The notes beneath the pieces are model-generated. The model was not told the origin of the DNA, did not search any database, and saw nothing but the letters and a program-made list of their open reading frames with translations. From assembly GCA_904420095.1 (NCBI GenBank), contig CAJFUB010000031.1, positions 1-64,000 of the forward strand: 64,000 nucleotides of DNA, read 5' to 3'. Source of the stretch: an uncultured Clostridia bacterium. GTDB taxonomy: Bacteria; Bacillota; Clostridia; UBA1212; UBA1255. A program made the position numbers and the translations under genes. Shown here piece after piece: positions 1 through 8,766 of the stretch. How positions within the stretch are numbered: position 1 is the first letter of the stretch; each line of letters starts with the position of its first letter.

Positions 1-35
1 ATTTTCACAAAGTGAAAATCAGTCGCCCGCTTCAC
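1..35 (-). CDS. possible 5' end of a gene running out of the window
   Basis: On the minus strand a GGAGG motif (positions 40-44) lies four bases before a GTG at 35, followed by an open frame reading MKRATDFHFVK up to the window edge. The ribosome site is good, but only about eleven codons are visible, so the product cannot be identified. The first 19 bases are also an inverted repeat (ATTTTCAC, three-base gap, GTGAAAAT), which may be chance within coding sequence. Confidence 0.3.
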   Translation of the reverse strand, partial: MKRATDFHFVK

Positions 36-840
36 TGTTCCTCCTCTCCGCAAAAAGTCACGCTCGGCTCGCCTGTTCGGTTGTAAGCGCCCTCACGACG
101 GCTCACTATCGCTACCAACTTTTTGCGGTTTTTCTCTTTCGGGAAATCATGATATTCGTTTTATTTCGTGTGTCTATACCATCTTTGTTTTGTTCTTTCC
201 GTTCTTTCCGCAGTTCTTTCCAAAAGCGGAAAAACCGTTGATTGGAACCGATGGGCGATTTCTCAGTATTTTCGGGCGATTCCTTCGGAAAATTCAGATT
301 TCATGCGGGTTTGCGGGCGTACAAGGCTGGCTGAAACTGACAGGAGAAACCATGTAATTAACAGACGGCGGGAAAACTCGAAATCAAATAGTCCTCACAG
401 ACTCTTAGGTTTGAATCCCACCCACTGCCAGGTCATTGGCGTTTTTCTGAAAGTTTTTTCCCCTTTTCATCTTTGAAACGCTTCTAAATCACGGTTTCAT
501 TATCGGTATATCGTTTCAGGCATCACATAATTCCTTCGTCGATAGTCGGGTATTTTCCAAGCGCGCACTTTTCAGTCGTATATTGATTTTTTTACTTCAT
601 ATGAAAAGTCATAGTAAAAACGCCAAAACTTTTTACTGTGATCCTTATATTCCGAATTCTGAAAAAATGTTCTCCTGAGAATATGCCGAGATCAAAAACG
701 ATATTGTATGCCGCATTGCAATATATGTTTGTATTCTTCGGTTTGATCGAAAATATAGCCCTTCTCCGCAAAAAAGCTTCGGCAAATCCGGCAGAGAAAA
801 TAGCTTTTCGGGATCTCTGGTAATCCCTTTCGGATTGCTT
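36..840. other. gene-poor stretch
   Basis: No open frame here has a convincing ribosome site or protein-like composition. An 11-bp inverted repeat, CCGCAAAAAGT near 49-59 and ACTTTTTGCGG near 118-128, brackets about 60 bases. The word GTTCTTTCC recurs three times around 190-225. The stretch borders the truncated exporter fragment and may be decayed sequence. Confidence 0.5.
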
Positions 841-1323
841 TCACTGCTGATAATAGCTTGCCTGCATATTATAAAGTGTATAATAATAACCCTTTCCCTG
901 CATGAGCTCCGCGTGCGATCCAAATTCGCAAATCCGTTTATCTTTGATTACCGCAATTTTATCGCAGAATTTTGTACTTGCCAATCGATGTGAAATAAAA
1001 AACGCCGTCCGAGCTCCGATCAAATCATTAAATTCCTGATACAGCGCATATTCCGCACGCGGATCAAGCGCACTGGTCGGCTCGTCAAGAATCGTTATCA
1101 GGGACTGTGTTTTGCAATACGTTCGTGCCAGGGCAATTTTTTGCTGTTCGCCTCCGGAGAACTCAACGCCTTCTTCATCAAACTGTTTTGTAATAAAGGT
1201 TTGATACTGTTTGGGTAATTGCATGATTAACCCAAGATTTCGGATGCATTTTTTTGTTGCTTTTCTGCTATTAAACAAAAGCAGGCTATCGTCCCCATTA
1301 TATTTTTGGGCAAAGCCCATCAA
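841..1323 (-). pseudogene. truncated C-terminal fragment of an ABC exporter
   Basis: About 160 residues match only the last part of an ABC ATPase domain: the signature FSGGEQQKIALAR, a Walker B region ending ILDEPTSALDP, and the H-loop SHR. The Walker A motif, Q-loop and the entire membrane domain are missing. The bases further upstream on this strand (1324-1440) do not continue the homology, so the gene is 5'-truncated. The wording of the signature and of the DPRAEY segment closely resembles the two intact exporters on the other strand (DPIAEY in the first), so this is probably a decayed third relative. A short functional protein is unlikely without Walker A. Confidence 0.75.
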
Positions 1324-1437
1324 TAAAAACGGAAAAGGAAATTAGCATAAGACACTGTACACAATGGATTATTTGATTAAAATTTTTATAGAAAGCAGAA
1401 AATCATCATAAAAAACATGCAAAATCAATGCAAATTA

Positions 1438-1466
1438 TTGACATATACATTTTTTTATGATATTAT
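1438..1466 (+). promoter_or_regulatory. strong sigma-A-type promoter of the peptide/exporter operon
   Basis: TTGACA at 1438-1443 and TATTAT at 1461-1466 are separated by exactly 17 bases in very AT-rich DNA. The promoter points towards the cysteine-rich peptide and the two ABC exporters, and no other strong promoter is seen between it and them. Confidence 0.75.
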
Positions 1467-1540
1467 AACAAAAACGAAAAATATTATACGTAATATTACG
1501 GCGCAAGTTAAACAAAAAAGCGTGAAAACAAAAGATTGAT

Positions 1541-1686
1541 AAGGAAGTAATTTTATCAAATCTATTATCAATAGTGTCTTTGGGGAAAAGATGAATTCGA
1601 TGAAAATTTGAAACTTCTTACACACAAGATACTGTTACCCTCTGATTTAAAACTTATTAGAGGCAATCTTGAACCTATATTCAACC
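1541..1686 (+). other. frame-interrupted leader-like coding region
   Basis: A clear ribosome site AAGGAAG (1541-1547) is followed, seven bases later, by ATC at 1555 where an ATG would be expected. From there the frame reads IKSIINSVFGEK and then stops at 1609. The adjacent frame from 1590 reads DEFDENLKLLTHK, then ILLPSDLKLIRGNLEPIF, before stopping at 1686-1695. The cysteine-rich peptide follows in the original frame. One extra base in the run GGGGAAAAG (1582-1590) and one small shift near 1680 would merge all three parts into a single precursor of about 63 residues. Either the gene is decayed, the sequence has small indels, or the open parts are chance. Confidence 0.35.
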
Positions 1687-1746
1687 GAAACTAATGGTGC
1701 TGATGCGTGCTGCCCTAGTGGCCAGAGCGGGAACTGTACCTGCTAA
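1669..1746 (+). CDS. small cysteine-rich peptide, candidate exported or modified peptide
   Basis: A TTG start five bases after AGAGG (1659-1663) opens a 25-residue peptide ending ADACCPSGQSGNCTC. It has four cysteines in the last twelve residues, a CC pair and a C-terminal CTC. The 51-base core is about 60% GC by hand count, inside much more AT-rich surroundings. It sits between a strong promoter and two half-ABC exporters, the usual position of a peptide substrate. No maturation enzyme (radical SAM, LanM, YcaO) is encoded beside it. The family is not recognised, and the start may really lie upstream in the interrupted leader-like region. The call rests on composition and context. Confidence 0.4.
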   Translation: MNLYSTETNGADACCPSGQSGNCTC

Positions 1747-1765
1747 ACTCATAATGTAATAAATT

Positions 1766-1812
1766 CCAAAATAGCCTATATAATAAAGTGCCTTACAATA
1801 TAGGCATTTTGG
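1766..1812 (+). promoter_or_regulatory. long RNA hairpin between peptide and exporter genes
   Basis: CCAAAATAGCCTATAT (1766-1781) pairs with ATATAGGCATTTTGG (1798-1812), with one bulged A and a 16-base loop. There is no following T-run, so it is not a standard terminator. It ends one base before the exporter ribosome site GGAGGG (1814-1819). It could hold down exporter translation or protect and separate the upstream peptide message. Confidence 0.6.
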
Positions 1813-1823
1813 TGGAGGGAAAG

Positions 1824-3611
1824 ATGTTAATGAAAAGATTAACAATATTTTTTGAATTACTACGATATGCTTGGAGAAATCATAAATCGCTAGCATTTGT
1901 GATTACATTTGAAAGTATCTTTTCAGCTGCACTTCCTTTAATAAATATCGGTGGTATCGGTATTATCATTGATGCGATAACAAATGGTCTCAACCAGAGG
2001 TCGATAATCAAAACAATTTTATTATTTACTCTTTTGAATTTAGGCATTTCATTAGTGAAATATATATTCACATATTTACATAACATACTGGCCAGGAAAG
2101 CGTCCGATAAAATTCAATACGATTATATGCGGGATGGAATTATTGTAAATTATCATTGGGCCCAAGACGGTTCTGTTCTCGATATGAAAAACAAATCAAT
2201 GGGGGCTAATCCTGTGTTTGTTTTCTCCCATATTGGAAATTTTATTAGTTATATCGTAAAATTTGCCGGTATTTTATATATTTTTTCTTTATTAAGTCCA
2301 TTGTTCATTTTAATAATCGCTGCCACATCGGCAATTTCCGTCATTATTACATTTAAAATACGGAGGATGGATTTTGAATTTGAAAATGAACATACGGAGG
2401 ATTCGCGCAAGCTAAATTATTTATATAGCCTTATGACACAATATGAATATGCAAAAGAGATTAGAATTAATAATTTAAAACCTCTAATTATACATAAAAA
2501 TAATAAAATTAATGTTGTTCAATTAGAAAAACTCAAAGCATTTATAAACCAAAAATTTCGTTTTAGTAGCCTGTCCTCAGTTATTGCGGTAGTACAATCT
2601 GCCATTATGTATTTTTACTTTTCTTATTGTGTTTATAAGGGCAGCGTAACAATTGCTGAATATTCCGTTCTACTTGGAGCCGTATCTTTATTGACATCGA
2701 TCTTAATAGGCTTTTTTGATAATATTGCCGTTATCGATAGAATGACCGCTCGTATGGATATATTTCTTGAATATAAAAAATGGGTTCGTAATAATAGTAA
2801 TATTTTTTCTACTAATGAGCTGCCGAAAATTGCAATAGATGAAAAACATGCAGAAATAAGTTTTGAAAATGTAAGTTTTGCTTATCCTAATACGGATGTT
2901 CCAATACTTCGAAATTTAAATTTTATTTTGAAAGACGGTCAAAAGATCGGCATTGTTGGACTAAATGGCTCGGGAAAGACAACATTAGTTAAGCTTCTTC
3001 TTCGTCTCTACACACCGACAGAAGGAAAAATACTTTTAAACGGCATTGATATTAATACGATTCCACTTGAGCAATATTTAAAACAGGTTGGCGTTGTTTT
3101 ACAGGACTTCTATATTTTCGCATATTCCATCAGGGAAAATATTGTTTTTGATAACAACACTAGTAAAGATAAAATCAAAGACGCAATTGCAAAAAGCGGG
3201 TTTAATGAAAAAATTAAAAGTCTAAAAGATGGGATTGATACTGTTCTTTATAAGGAACTTGATGAAAACGGAGTAGAGCTATCCGGAGGCGAAGGACAAA
3301 AATTAGCTTTAGCACGAGCACTTTGTAAAGATGCAAAAATATTAATTTTAGACGAGCCTACTTCTACCCTTGACCCCATTGCTGAATACCAAATGTTTTC
3401 GAGTCTACGCGATATTTCAAAGGGAAAGACTACAGTATTCATTTCCCACAGGCTTTCTTCCACAAAATTTTGTGACCGTATCTTTGTGATCCAGGACGGG
3501 GCGATTGCCGAACAGGGTTCCTATTATGAGTTAATAACAAAAGGCGGCATATATGCTAATATGTTTGAATCGCAAGCAAAATTTTATCGGGAAAATGGTG
3601 TGACATTATGA
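1824..3611 (+). CDS. half-ABC exporter, first of a pair
   Basis: A 595-residue fusion of an N-terminal six-helix export domain and a C-terminal ATPase. Walker A GLNGSGKTT lies near residue 380, the Q-loop LQDF follows, then the signature LSGGEGQKLALAR near 486, Walker B ILILDEP, and the H-loop SHR. There is no C39 peptidase domain. An upstream in-frame GTG at 1788 is possible, but GGAGGG sits five bases before ATG 1824, so that start is preferred. The stop overlaps the next start by four bases, so the two halves probably form a heterodimer. Family knowledge suggests peptide or small-molecule export. The low GC relative to later genes suggests horizontal transfer. Confidence 0.9.
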   Translation: MLMKRLTIFFELLRYAWRNHKSLAFVITFESIFSAALPLINIGGIGIIIDAITNGLNQRSIIKTILLFTLLNLGISLVKYIFTYLHNILARKASDKIQYDYMRDGIIVNYHWAQDGSVLDMKNKSMGANPVFVFSHIGNFISYIVKFAGILYIFSLLSPLFILIIAATSAISVIITFKIRRMDFEFENEHTEDSRKLNYLYSLMTQYEYAKEIRINNLKPLIIHKNNKINVVQLEKLKAFINQKFRFSSLSSVIAVVQSAIMYFYFSYCVYKGSVTIAEYSVLLGAVSLLTSILIGFFDNIAVIDRMTARMDIFLEYKKWVRNNSNIFSTNELPKIAIDEKHAEISFENVSFAYPNTDVPILRNLNFILKDGQKIGIVGLNGSGKTTLVKLLLRLYTPTEGKILLNGIDINTIPLEQYLKQVGVVLQDFYIFAYSIRENIVFDNNTSKDKIKDAIAKSGFNEKIKSLKDGIDTVLYKELDENGVELSGGEGQKLALARALCKDAKILILDEPTSTLDPIAEYQMFSSLRDISKGKTTVFISHRLSSTKFCDRIFVIQDGAIAEQGSYYELITKGGIYANMFESQAKFYRENGVTL

Positions 3612-5392
3612 AATCTTATAAAAACAAAATAAAAATTCCATTCGAGGTTATTTCCCTTATTTTTAAATATTCTCCCAGTTATTTTGTTTTTTTTATTCCA
3701 CAGGTTATTTTTTCAGCTTTTTTGCCTTTATTATATGTTTACGCACCGAAATTCATAATTGAGGCTTTAACCGAAGGAAAGGACTATTACGATATATTTA
3801 GAATTATAACCATTTTTTGTGGAATAGCGCTATTATTAAATATTATTACCTGTTATCTTAACGTAAAAATAACTTACTGCACTGAAAAATTCAGCAGAAA
3901 ACTATCTGCTGAAATAGGAGAAACGGTAATGAACCTTAGTCTTTCGGAACTAGAATGCACGACAGAACGCGATAATATTCGTCTTGCGGGAGATGCTGCA
4001 GGAACCATTGAATTATGTGAAATTATCAGAAAAATAATACAAAATTTTATTACGCTTATAGGACTTGTCAGCATCATTTGTAAATTAAATATCGATTTCT
4101 TATTCATTCTTATCGTTTTATTGATAGTAAAAATTATATTCACATATATTAATTATAAAAAAAACATCGAGCTTCGTAGATTAAGCGCGCAAAATGACAG
4201 AACAGGAAATTACCTTACTAATCTTTGCTATTTTAATCAAGGCGCAGCGAAAGAAATACGAGTGAATTGCATTCAATCATGGTTTCTTATAAAAGTGAAA
4301 AATTTTAGGCAAAAAATGGTGAAATTACAATATAAAGAGTTCCGGCGAAATTTAATTTTTGATAGCATTAATGCCATTTTGTTTGCAATTTCCTCGTTTT
4401 TTATTCTTTGGATCTTATCAGTATATTATCTTGATAATGTCATTTCAATTGCTGATTTTACCCTTTATTTTACAACCATCTCGACATTAAATACTACACT
4501 GTGGAGGATCACGGACTTGATTGCGCAATATCACAAACAACTTGAAAAGGCTGCCGATTACAAAAATTTAAAAAAGCTAACAGAGAAAAACAAAGAGAAT
4601 TCATTATCAAATAAAATATTTTGTACGCCACCATCAACTATAGAGATTTGTTTTTCCAATGTATGGTTTGCTTATCCTGGAAGTAAAGATTATGTTCTGC
4701 GCGACATAAACATAATTATAAAGAATCGTGAAAAATTAGTAGTGGTCGGATATAACGGCGCAGGAAAAAGTACGTTTATAAAATTGCTCTGTAAGTTTTA
4801 TTATCCGACAAAGGGAAAGATTACACTCAATGGCGTAAACATTTGGGATATACCAAACGAGCAATATAACAAAATTATAGGTGCGGTATTCCAGGATTTT
4901 GTCACATTCGCATTTACAATCTCCGAAAATATATCGATGAGCGAGAACAATGATGATGATTTGTCAGATATTATATCGAGAGCAGACCTGGCGGATTTTA
5001 TAAATAAATTACCGAGCCGTGATCAAACATATATTTCAAAAAAATATTCATCCGAAGGTATAGAACTCTCTGGGGGACAGGGGCAGAAAATAGCGCTTGC
5101 ACGTGCGTTATATAAAAACGCGCCTATACTGATTCTCGATGAACCAACAGCAAGCCTAGATTTAAAATCCGAATGTGAGTTATATGAAAATTTCATCAAA
5201 ACTTCTATTGATAAAACTTCAATATTTATATCTCATCGGTTGGCAGCTTCTCAAATAGCAGACCATATAGCGGTGTTTTCAAGCGGGGAAATAGTTGAAT
5301 ATGGAACACACAAAGAGCTTATAGATAAAAATGGATTGTATGCTGAAATGTTTGAAAAGCAAAGTAAGCTATACACTCAAAACGAAGTATGA
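3608..5392 (+). CDS. half-ABC exporter, second of a pair
   Basis: A 594-residue exporter with an N-terminal transmembrane domain and a complete C-terminal ATPase: Walker A GYNGAGKST near residue 380, VFQDF Q-loop, LSGGQGQKIALAR, Walker B ILILDEP, H-loop SHR. The start overlaps the stop of the first half (ATGA), which points to translational coupling and a heterodimeric pump. Both nucleotide sites look intact in both subunits. The substrate is unknown; the neighbouring cysteine-rich peptide is the obvious candidate. The gene is AT-rich like its partner. Confidence 0.9.
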   Translation: MKSYKNKIKIPFEVISLIFKYSPSYFVFFIPQVIFSAFLPLLYVYAPKFIIEALTEGKDYYDIFRIITIFCGIALLLNIITCYLNVKITYCTEKFSRKLSAEIGETVMNLSLSELECTTERDNIRLAGDAAGTIELCEIIRKIIQNFITLIGLVSIICKLNIDFLFILIVLLIVKIIFTYINYKKNIELRRLSAQNDRTGNYLTNLCYFNQGAAKEIRVNCIQSWFLIKVKNFRQKMVKLQYKEFRRNLIFDSINAILFAISSFFILWILSVYYLDNVISIADFTLYFTTISTLNTTLWRITDLIAQYHKQLEKAADYKNLKKLTEKNKENSLSNKIFCTPPSTIEICFSNVWFAYPGSKDYVLRDINIIIKNREKLVVVGYNGAGKSTFIKLLCKFYYPTKGKITLNGVNIWDIPNEQYNKIIGAVFQDFVTFAFTISENISMSENNDDDLSDIISRADLADFINKLPSRDQTYISKKYSSEGIELSGGQGQKIALARALYKNAPILILDEPTASLDLKSECELYENFIKTSIDKTSIFISHRLAASQIADHIAVFSSGEIVEYGTHKELIDKNGLYAEMFEKQSKLYTQNEV

Positions 5393-5408
5393 TCAACGTG
5401 GGTTATAG

Positions 5409-5447
5409 GTAAACATCAATGGTTTAATCTTCCCCATTGATGTTTAC
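5409..5447. terminator. perfect 14-bp inverted repeat after the exporter pair
   Basis: GTAAACATCAATGG (5409-5422) and CCATTGATGTTTAC (5434-5447) flank an 11-base loop, 16 bases after the second exporter stop. No T-run follows on either strand, so it could be a weak terminator, an RNA-stabilising hairpin or a protein-binding palindrome. Confidence 0.5.
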
Positions 5448-5562
5448 GAAGATAATATCCTGATGGTTTGCGATATGCTTCTGCTTCTTAAAGAGCGAAA
5501 AGTCCTGCCGGAGTACCGTTCAGCGCAAGCAGGCGCCCGGCGTTTCCCTTCGTTTTTTGTTT

Positions 5563-5943
5563 TCATCCCTGCTTTGAAAGCTCATCTGTCAGGCGGATGA
5601 TTTCCGGAGCCAGCTTTTCCCTTCGCTTTTTGGTGATGTGCGTATACAGCGGATAGGCGGCAGCCACAACAACGATGCCAGCCACTCCTATAACGATACC
5701 TGGAAGGAACATCGTTTCGGCCCAGATCATAGTACAGCACATACCGATGCCAAGAAGCAGAGCGCCGATTATGCCCACAATAATCGCAGCGATTGTGCCC
5801 GGCCTTGTCGCGCTTTCGTCCAATTTACGCAGCTGCTCCATTTTGTTTTCTTCCTTTGCAACGTATTTTTCCCGGATCCTCCGGATTTCCTCCTGCTGCT
5901 TTGCAGAATAACTGAAATGAAATGTATCCTTTTCTTCGCTCAT
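5563..5943 (-). CDS. small membrane protein with IGMC-MIW motif
   Basis: A 126-residue protein: a charged N-terminal half rich in Glu and Lys (about residues 1-45), two hydrophobic helices (about 50-70 and 78-98), then a basic and acidic cytosolic tail. The first helix runs into GIGMCCTMIW, a motif shared with the protein at 9887-10255. A GGAGG site precedes the ATG. It is last in a minus-strand run after a two-component system and another membrane protein, so it may belong to that regulon. No enzymatic motif is seen; function unknown. Confidence 0.8.
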   Translation of the reverse strand: MSEEKDTFHFSYSAKQQEEIRRIREKYVAKEENKMEQLRKLDESATRPGTIAAIIVGIIGALLLGIGMCCTMIWAETMFLPGIVIGVAGIVVVAAAYPLYTHITKKRREKLAPEIIRLTDELSKQG

Positions 5944-6010
5944 TGCGATTGCCTCCTGTCTTTCAAATACAGCATCATTTTAATCAGGAACTGTTTTTAA
6001 GTTGATAAAC

Positions 6011-6925
6011 TTATGTTTCACTATCGTTAATTTTCATTTTTCTCAGCTGCTTGCTCGCCCGGACGATCATATAAACAGCCATGCCAAACACAAGCATGCA
6101 GATTGCCCCTCCAAAGGACAATGTCATAGTCCGCCGAAGCTCCGGTTCCGTACCGCCGAATGCGCCAAGCATGGCGGTTTCCAGCGAAAGCATAGACACC
6201 AGCGCGGCGGTCAGGCTGATCGCCTTCGCCGCCGACAGGATCGGGCTGCCTCGCTTTCGAAATCTGATCACATTAACAATGGCCACAATCGTGATGTAAA
6301 ACGTATAGGCTGCCATTGCATAGATTAAAATACCGGAATAATCGGGCCCTTCGTTTTGGTATACCATATAGAATACCATCGTCATCAGCGCCAAATTCAT
6401 GACGGCCAGCAAAATCCCGCAAAAGCGATATCTGCGAAATTCCGCCATGATATTTTCCCCAATCTCTTTTTGGTGAACATAGCGGACCAGCGCCAAGCGC
6501 ATCACAGACAGCAGGATATAATAAGCGGCCATAGTCGCGGACCAGGCAGAAAACTCGGAGAAAATACCGGAAAAGATATACAGCGCCACATAAAGAAGAT
6601 TTACAAACAGGCCGCCATGCAGCGTAATCTCCGAGCGAAAAACAGCGTCTCCAAGCAGTCGATTTCCCAGGGGATTGCTGCGAATTTTTTTCAGCAAAGG
6701 GATTTCATTGAATCCGTCTCGAATCGCCTCAATGACGCCGGTAATCCCCGTTATCGTAATGATCATGGCATAGGCAGAAAGAATATACGCCACATACGTC
6801 AGGATCGATTGATGGCCTGAAGCAAGCACGATAAATACAAAAAGAAAGGAGGGTACAGAAATCAGAATCGTCGGCAGCGGCGGCAGACAAAACAGTTTTT
6901 TCAATACCTTTTTAAATTGATCCAT
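6011..6925 (-). CDS. multi-pass membrane protein of unknown function
   Basis: A 304-residue protein with about seven to eight predicted hydrophobic helices and a short basic N-terminus. No transporter or enzyme signature was recognised. Its start overlaps the end of the histidine kinase gene by 14 bases, so it is translated together with the two-component system. It could be a target or accessory partner of that system; this is inference from position only. Confidence 0.8.
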   Translation of the reverse strand: MDQFKKVLKKLFCLPPLPTILISVPSFLFVFIVLASGHQSILTYVAYILSAYAMIITITGITGVIEAIRDGFNEIPLLKKIRSNPLGNRLLGDAVFRSEITLHGGLFVNLLYVALYIFSGIFSEFSAWSATMAAYYILLSVMRLALVRYVHQKEIGENIMAEFRRYRFCGILLAVMNLALMTMVFYMVYQNEGPDYSGILIYAMAAYTFYITIVAIVNVIRFRKRGSPILSAAKAISLTAALVSMLSLETAMLGAFGGTEPELRRTMTLSFGGAICMLVFGMAVYMIVRASKQLRKMKINDSET

Positions 6926-8009
6926 CCGGCTCCCTCCTGAGTCTGACGGTGAAGATACTGCCCTTGCCTACTTCGCTGCTTACAAAAATTTCGCCGTTCA
7001 TAATATCAATGACTCTTTTTACCAGCGCAAGCCCCAGGCCGTTTCCCTGCGCAGCATGAGAGGTATCTCCCTGATAAAATTTTTCAAAAATATGCTTGCC
7101 TACTTCGGATGAAATTCCGCATCCGGTGTCCTCGACCTTGACGACGGCCCAATCCTCCTGCGTCTCCAGCGTCAGCGAAACTGTGCCGCCCGGTTCAGTA
7201 AATTTAATGGCATTGGAAAACAGGTTATTCCACACCAGGCAGAGGATTTCCGGATCGGCCGTCACCCGGACATTTTCCTGAAGCTCCGTTTGAATATCCA
7301 GGTTTTTGCTTTCCCATATGTCCTCAAACCCTAGCAGGCACTCGCAGAGCTGTTCGCCTAAATCGTAGGTTTTGATATCGGGAAACAGAGTTTGATTTTC
7401 CAGCTTGTTCAGCTTCAGAATGTTGGAAATCATCGCGGCAAGACGGCGGGAAGCATCCGTAATGGCCTTTGCATATTCGATGCGCTTTTCCGCCGGCAGC
7501 TCCGGCTGCTGAAGCATGGTGCCGTAATTCTGCATTACTGACAGCGGCGTTTTCAGTTCATGAGATACATTGGCAATAAAATCCGTACGCAGGGTTTCCA
7601 TCTTTGACAATTCTTCGGTCATGCGATTAAAGGAATCGATCACCGTTTGAAAGCCATCGTTGGGATTGATGCCTCGAATTGGCTCGATCCGAACCGACAA
7701 ATTGCCGGCCATAACCTTTTCCGCCGCGGATGCAATACTTTTTACCGGACGGTCGATCATAATCTTGCGCCGCAGGTAATCGATGAGCGCACAGATCAGG
7801 CTCAAAACGACAATCGTAATAAAAGTCAGTTCAGCGGCCGACTCGATATGCTCTTTCTGCAATTCAATCCCTGTCACGCGGCGCATCACCTGCAAAAACA
7901 TCATCATACAGCAGGTAACGACAAAGCACATCGTTAGAAAGAATATGCAATAGTTTCGCAGCGCCCGCAGCCCTCGCTGAAAGCGTTCCTGTTTTTGCTG
8001 CGTTTTCAT
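6912..8009 (-). CDS. sensor histidine kinase
   Basis: 365 residues. Two transmembrane helices (about 20-42 and 61-80) enclose a very short extracellular loop, followed by a HAMP segment (about 84-135). The HisKA box is VSHELKTP with the phospho-accepting His at 150, and the ATPase has an N-box (NNLFSNAIKF), G1 (DTGCGI) and G2 (GNGLGLALVKR). The tiny sensory loop suggests it senses the membrane or a partner transporter. It overlaps the response regulator gene by four bases, so the two form a cognate pair. The stimulus is unknown. Confidence 0.95.
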   Translation of the reverse strand: MKTQQKQERFQRGLRALRNYCIFFLTMCFVVTCCMMMFLQVMRRVTGIELQKEHIESAAELTFITIVVLSLICALIDYLRRKIMIDRPVKSIASAAEKVMAGNLSVRIEPIRGINPNDGFQTVIDSFNRMTEELSKMETLRTDFIANVSHELKTPLSVMQNYGTMLQQPELPAEKRIEYAKAITDASRRLAAMISNILKLNKLENQTLFPDIKTYDLGEQLCECLLGFEDIWESKNLDIQTELQENVRVTADPEILCLVWNNLFSNAIKFTEPGGTVSLTLETQEDWAVVKVEDTGCGISSEVGKHIFEKFYQGDTSHAAQGNGLGLALVKRVIDIMNGEIFVSSEVGKGSIFTVRLRREPDGSI

Positions 8010-8680
8010 TTCGGCACCGCCTTATACCCCAGCCCGTGAACGGTGACAATTTCAAAATCTTCACATTCCGAGAACTTGTTCCGCAGCTTGGTCATATAGA
8101 CATCTACGGTGCGCAGACCGGATGAAGTATCTCCGTCCCAGAATTCATCCATCAGCTGGGACCGCGTAAACGTCTTCTTAGGATAGGAGAGCAGCTTGTA
8201 GATCAGATTAAATTCCCGTACGGTCAGCTGAATTTCCGCTCCATCCAAATACGCGGTGCGTTCGTCGGCATCCAGCACAAGCTTCCCGATTTCCAGTTTG
8301 CGGCTGTTGGCAATCTTGGCCCGGCGCATCAGCGCGCCGATATGGAGCAGCAGCTCATCCAGGTCAACAGGCTTTGTCATGTAATCGTCAATTCCCGCCT
8401 TGAAGCCGCGCTGCTTTGCCGAAAAATCGTCCCGAGCGGTCATAAACAGGATCGGGATATCCTGATTTTGTTCTCGAATAGTTTGAGCGAATTCAAAACC
8501 GTCCACACCGGGCATCATAATGTCGGAGATAATCAGGTCAAACAAGGTTCCGCCGTACATCGCGTCATACGCCTCGTTTGCACTCAGGCAGCCGACGGTA
8601 TCGTATCCATTCTGCCTGAGATATGCACAGACCGTATGGTTCAATTCCCTATCGTCCTCAACGACTAATATCCGAAACAT
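8006..8680 (-). CDS. OmpR/PhoB-family response regulator
   Basis: 224 residues with a receiver domain (acidic pocket E8-D9-D10, phospho-acceptor D53 in SDIMMPG, conserved Lys in MTKPVD) and a C-terminal winged-helix DNA-binding domain ending in the usual VHGLGYK region. A GGAGG site lies just upstream. It is first in the run regulator, kinase, membrane protein, and partners the overlapping kinase. The target genes are not evident, though the two downstream membrane proteins are candidates. Confidence 0.95.
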   Translation of the reverse strand: MFRILVVEDDRELNHTVCAYLRQNGYDTVGCLSANEAYDAMYGGTLFDLIISDIMMPGVDGFEFAQTIREQNQDIPILFMTARDDFSAKQRGFKAGIDDYMTKPVDLDELLLHIGALMRRAKIANSRKLEIGKLVLDADERTAYLDGAEIQLTVREFNLIYKLLSYPKKTFTRSQLMDEFWDGDTSSGLRTVDVYMTKLRNKFSECEDFEIVTVHGLGYKAVPK

Positions 8681-8766
8681 ATCGCAGCCCGCCTCCTTAC
8701 CATTTCATTTATACCATAGAGATGTTAAAGTTTTGTTTACGTTTATGCCGTACCAAAAGATTTTTC

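Noticed and set aside
1-19. Short inverted repeat at the window edge as an insertion-sequence end
   Set aside because: No transposase or partner repeat is visible, and the bases fit the start of a minus-strand gene.
340-435. Sequence resembling the 3' half of a tRNA (GGTTTGAATCCC followed by CACTGCCA)
   Set aside because: The loop lacks the invariant C at position 56, the T-stem does not pair, and no acceptor or D-arm could be built upstream.
168-476. 102-residue plus-strand frame
   Set aside because: No ribosome site, no protein-like pattern, no recognisable homology.
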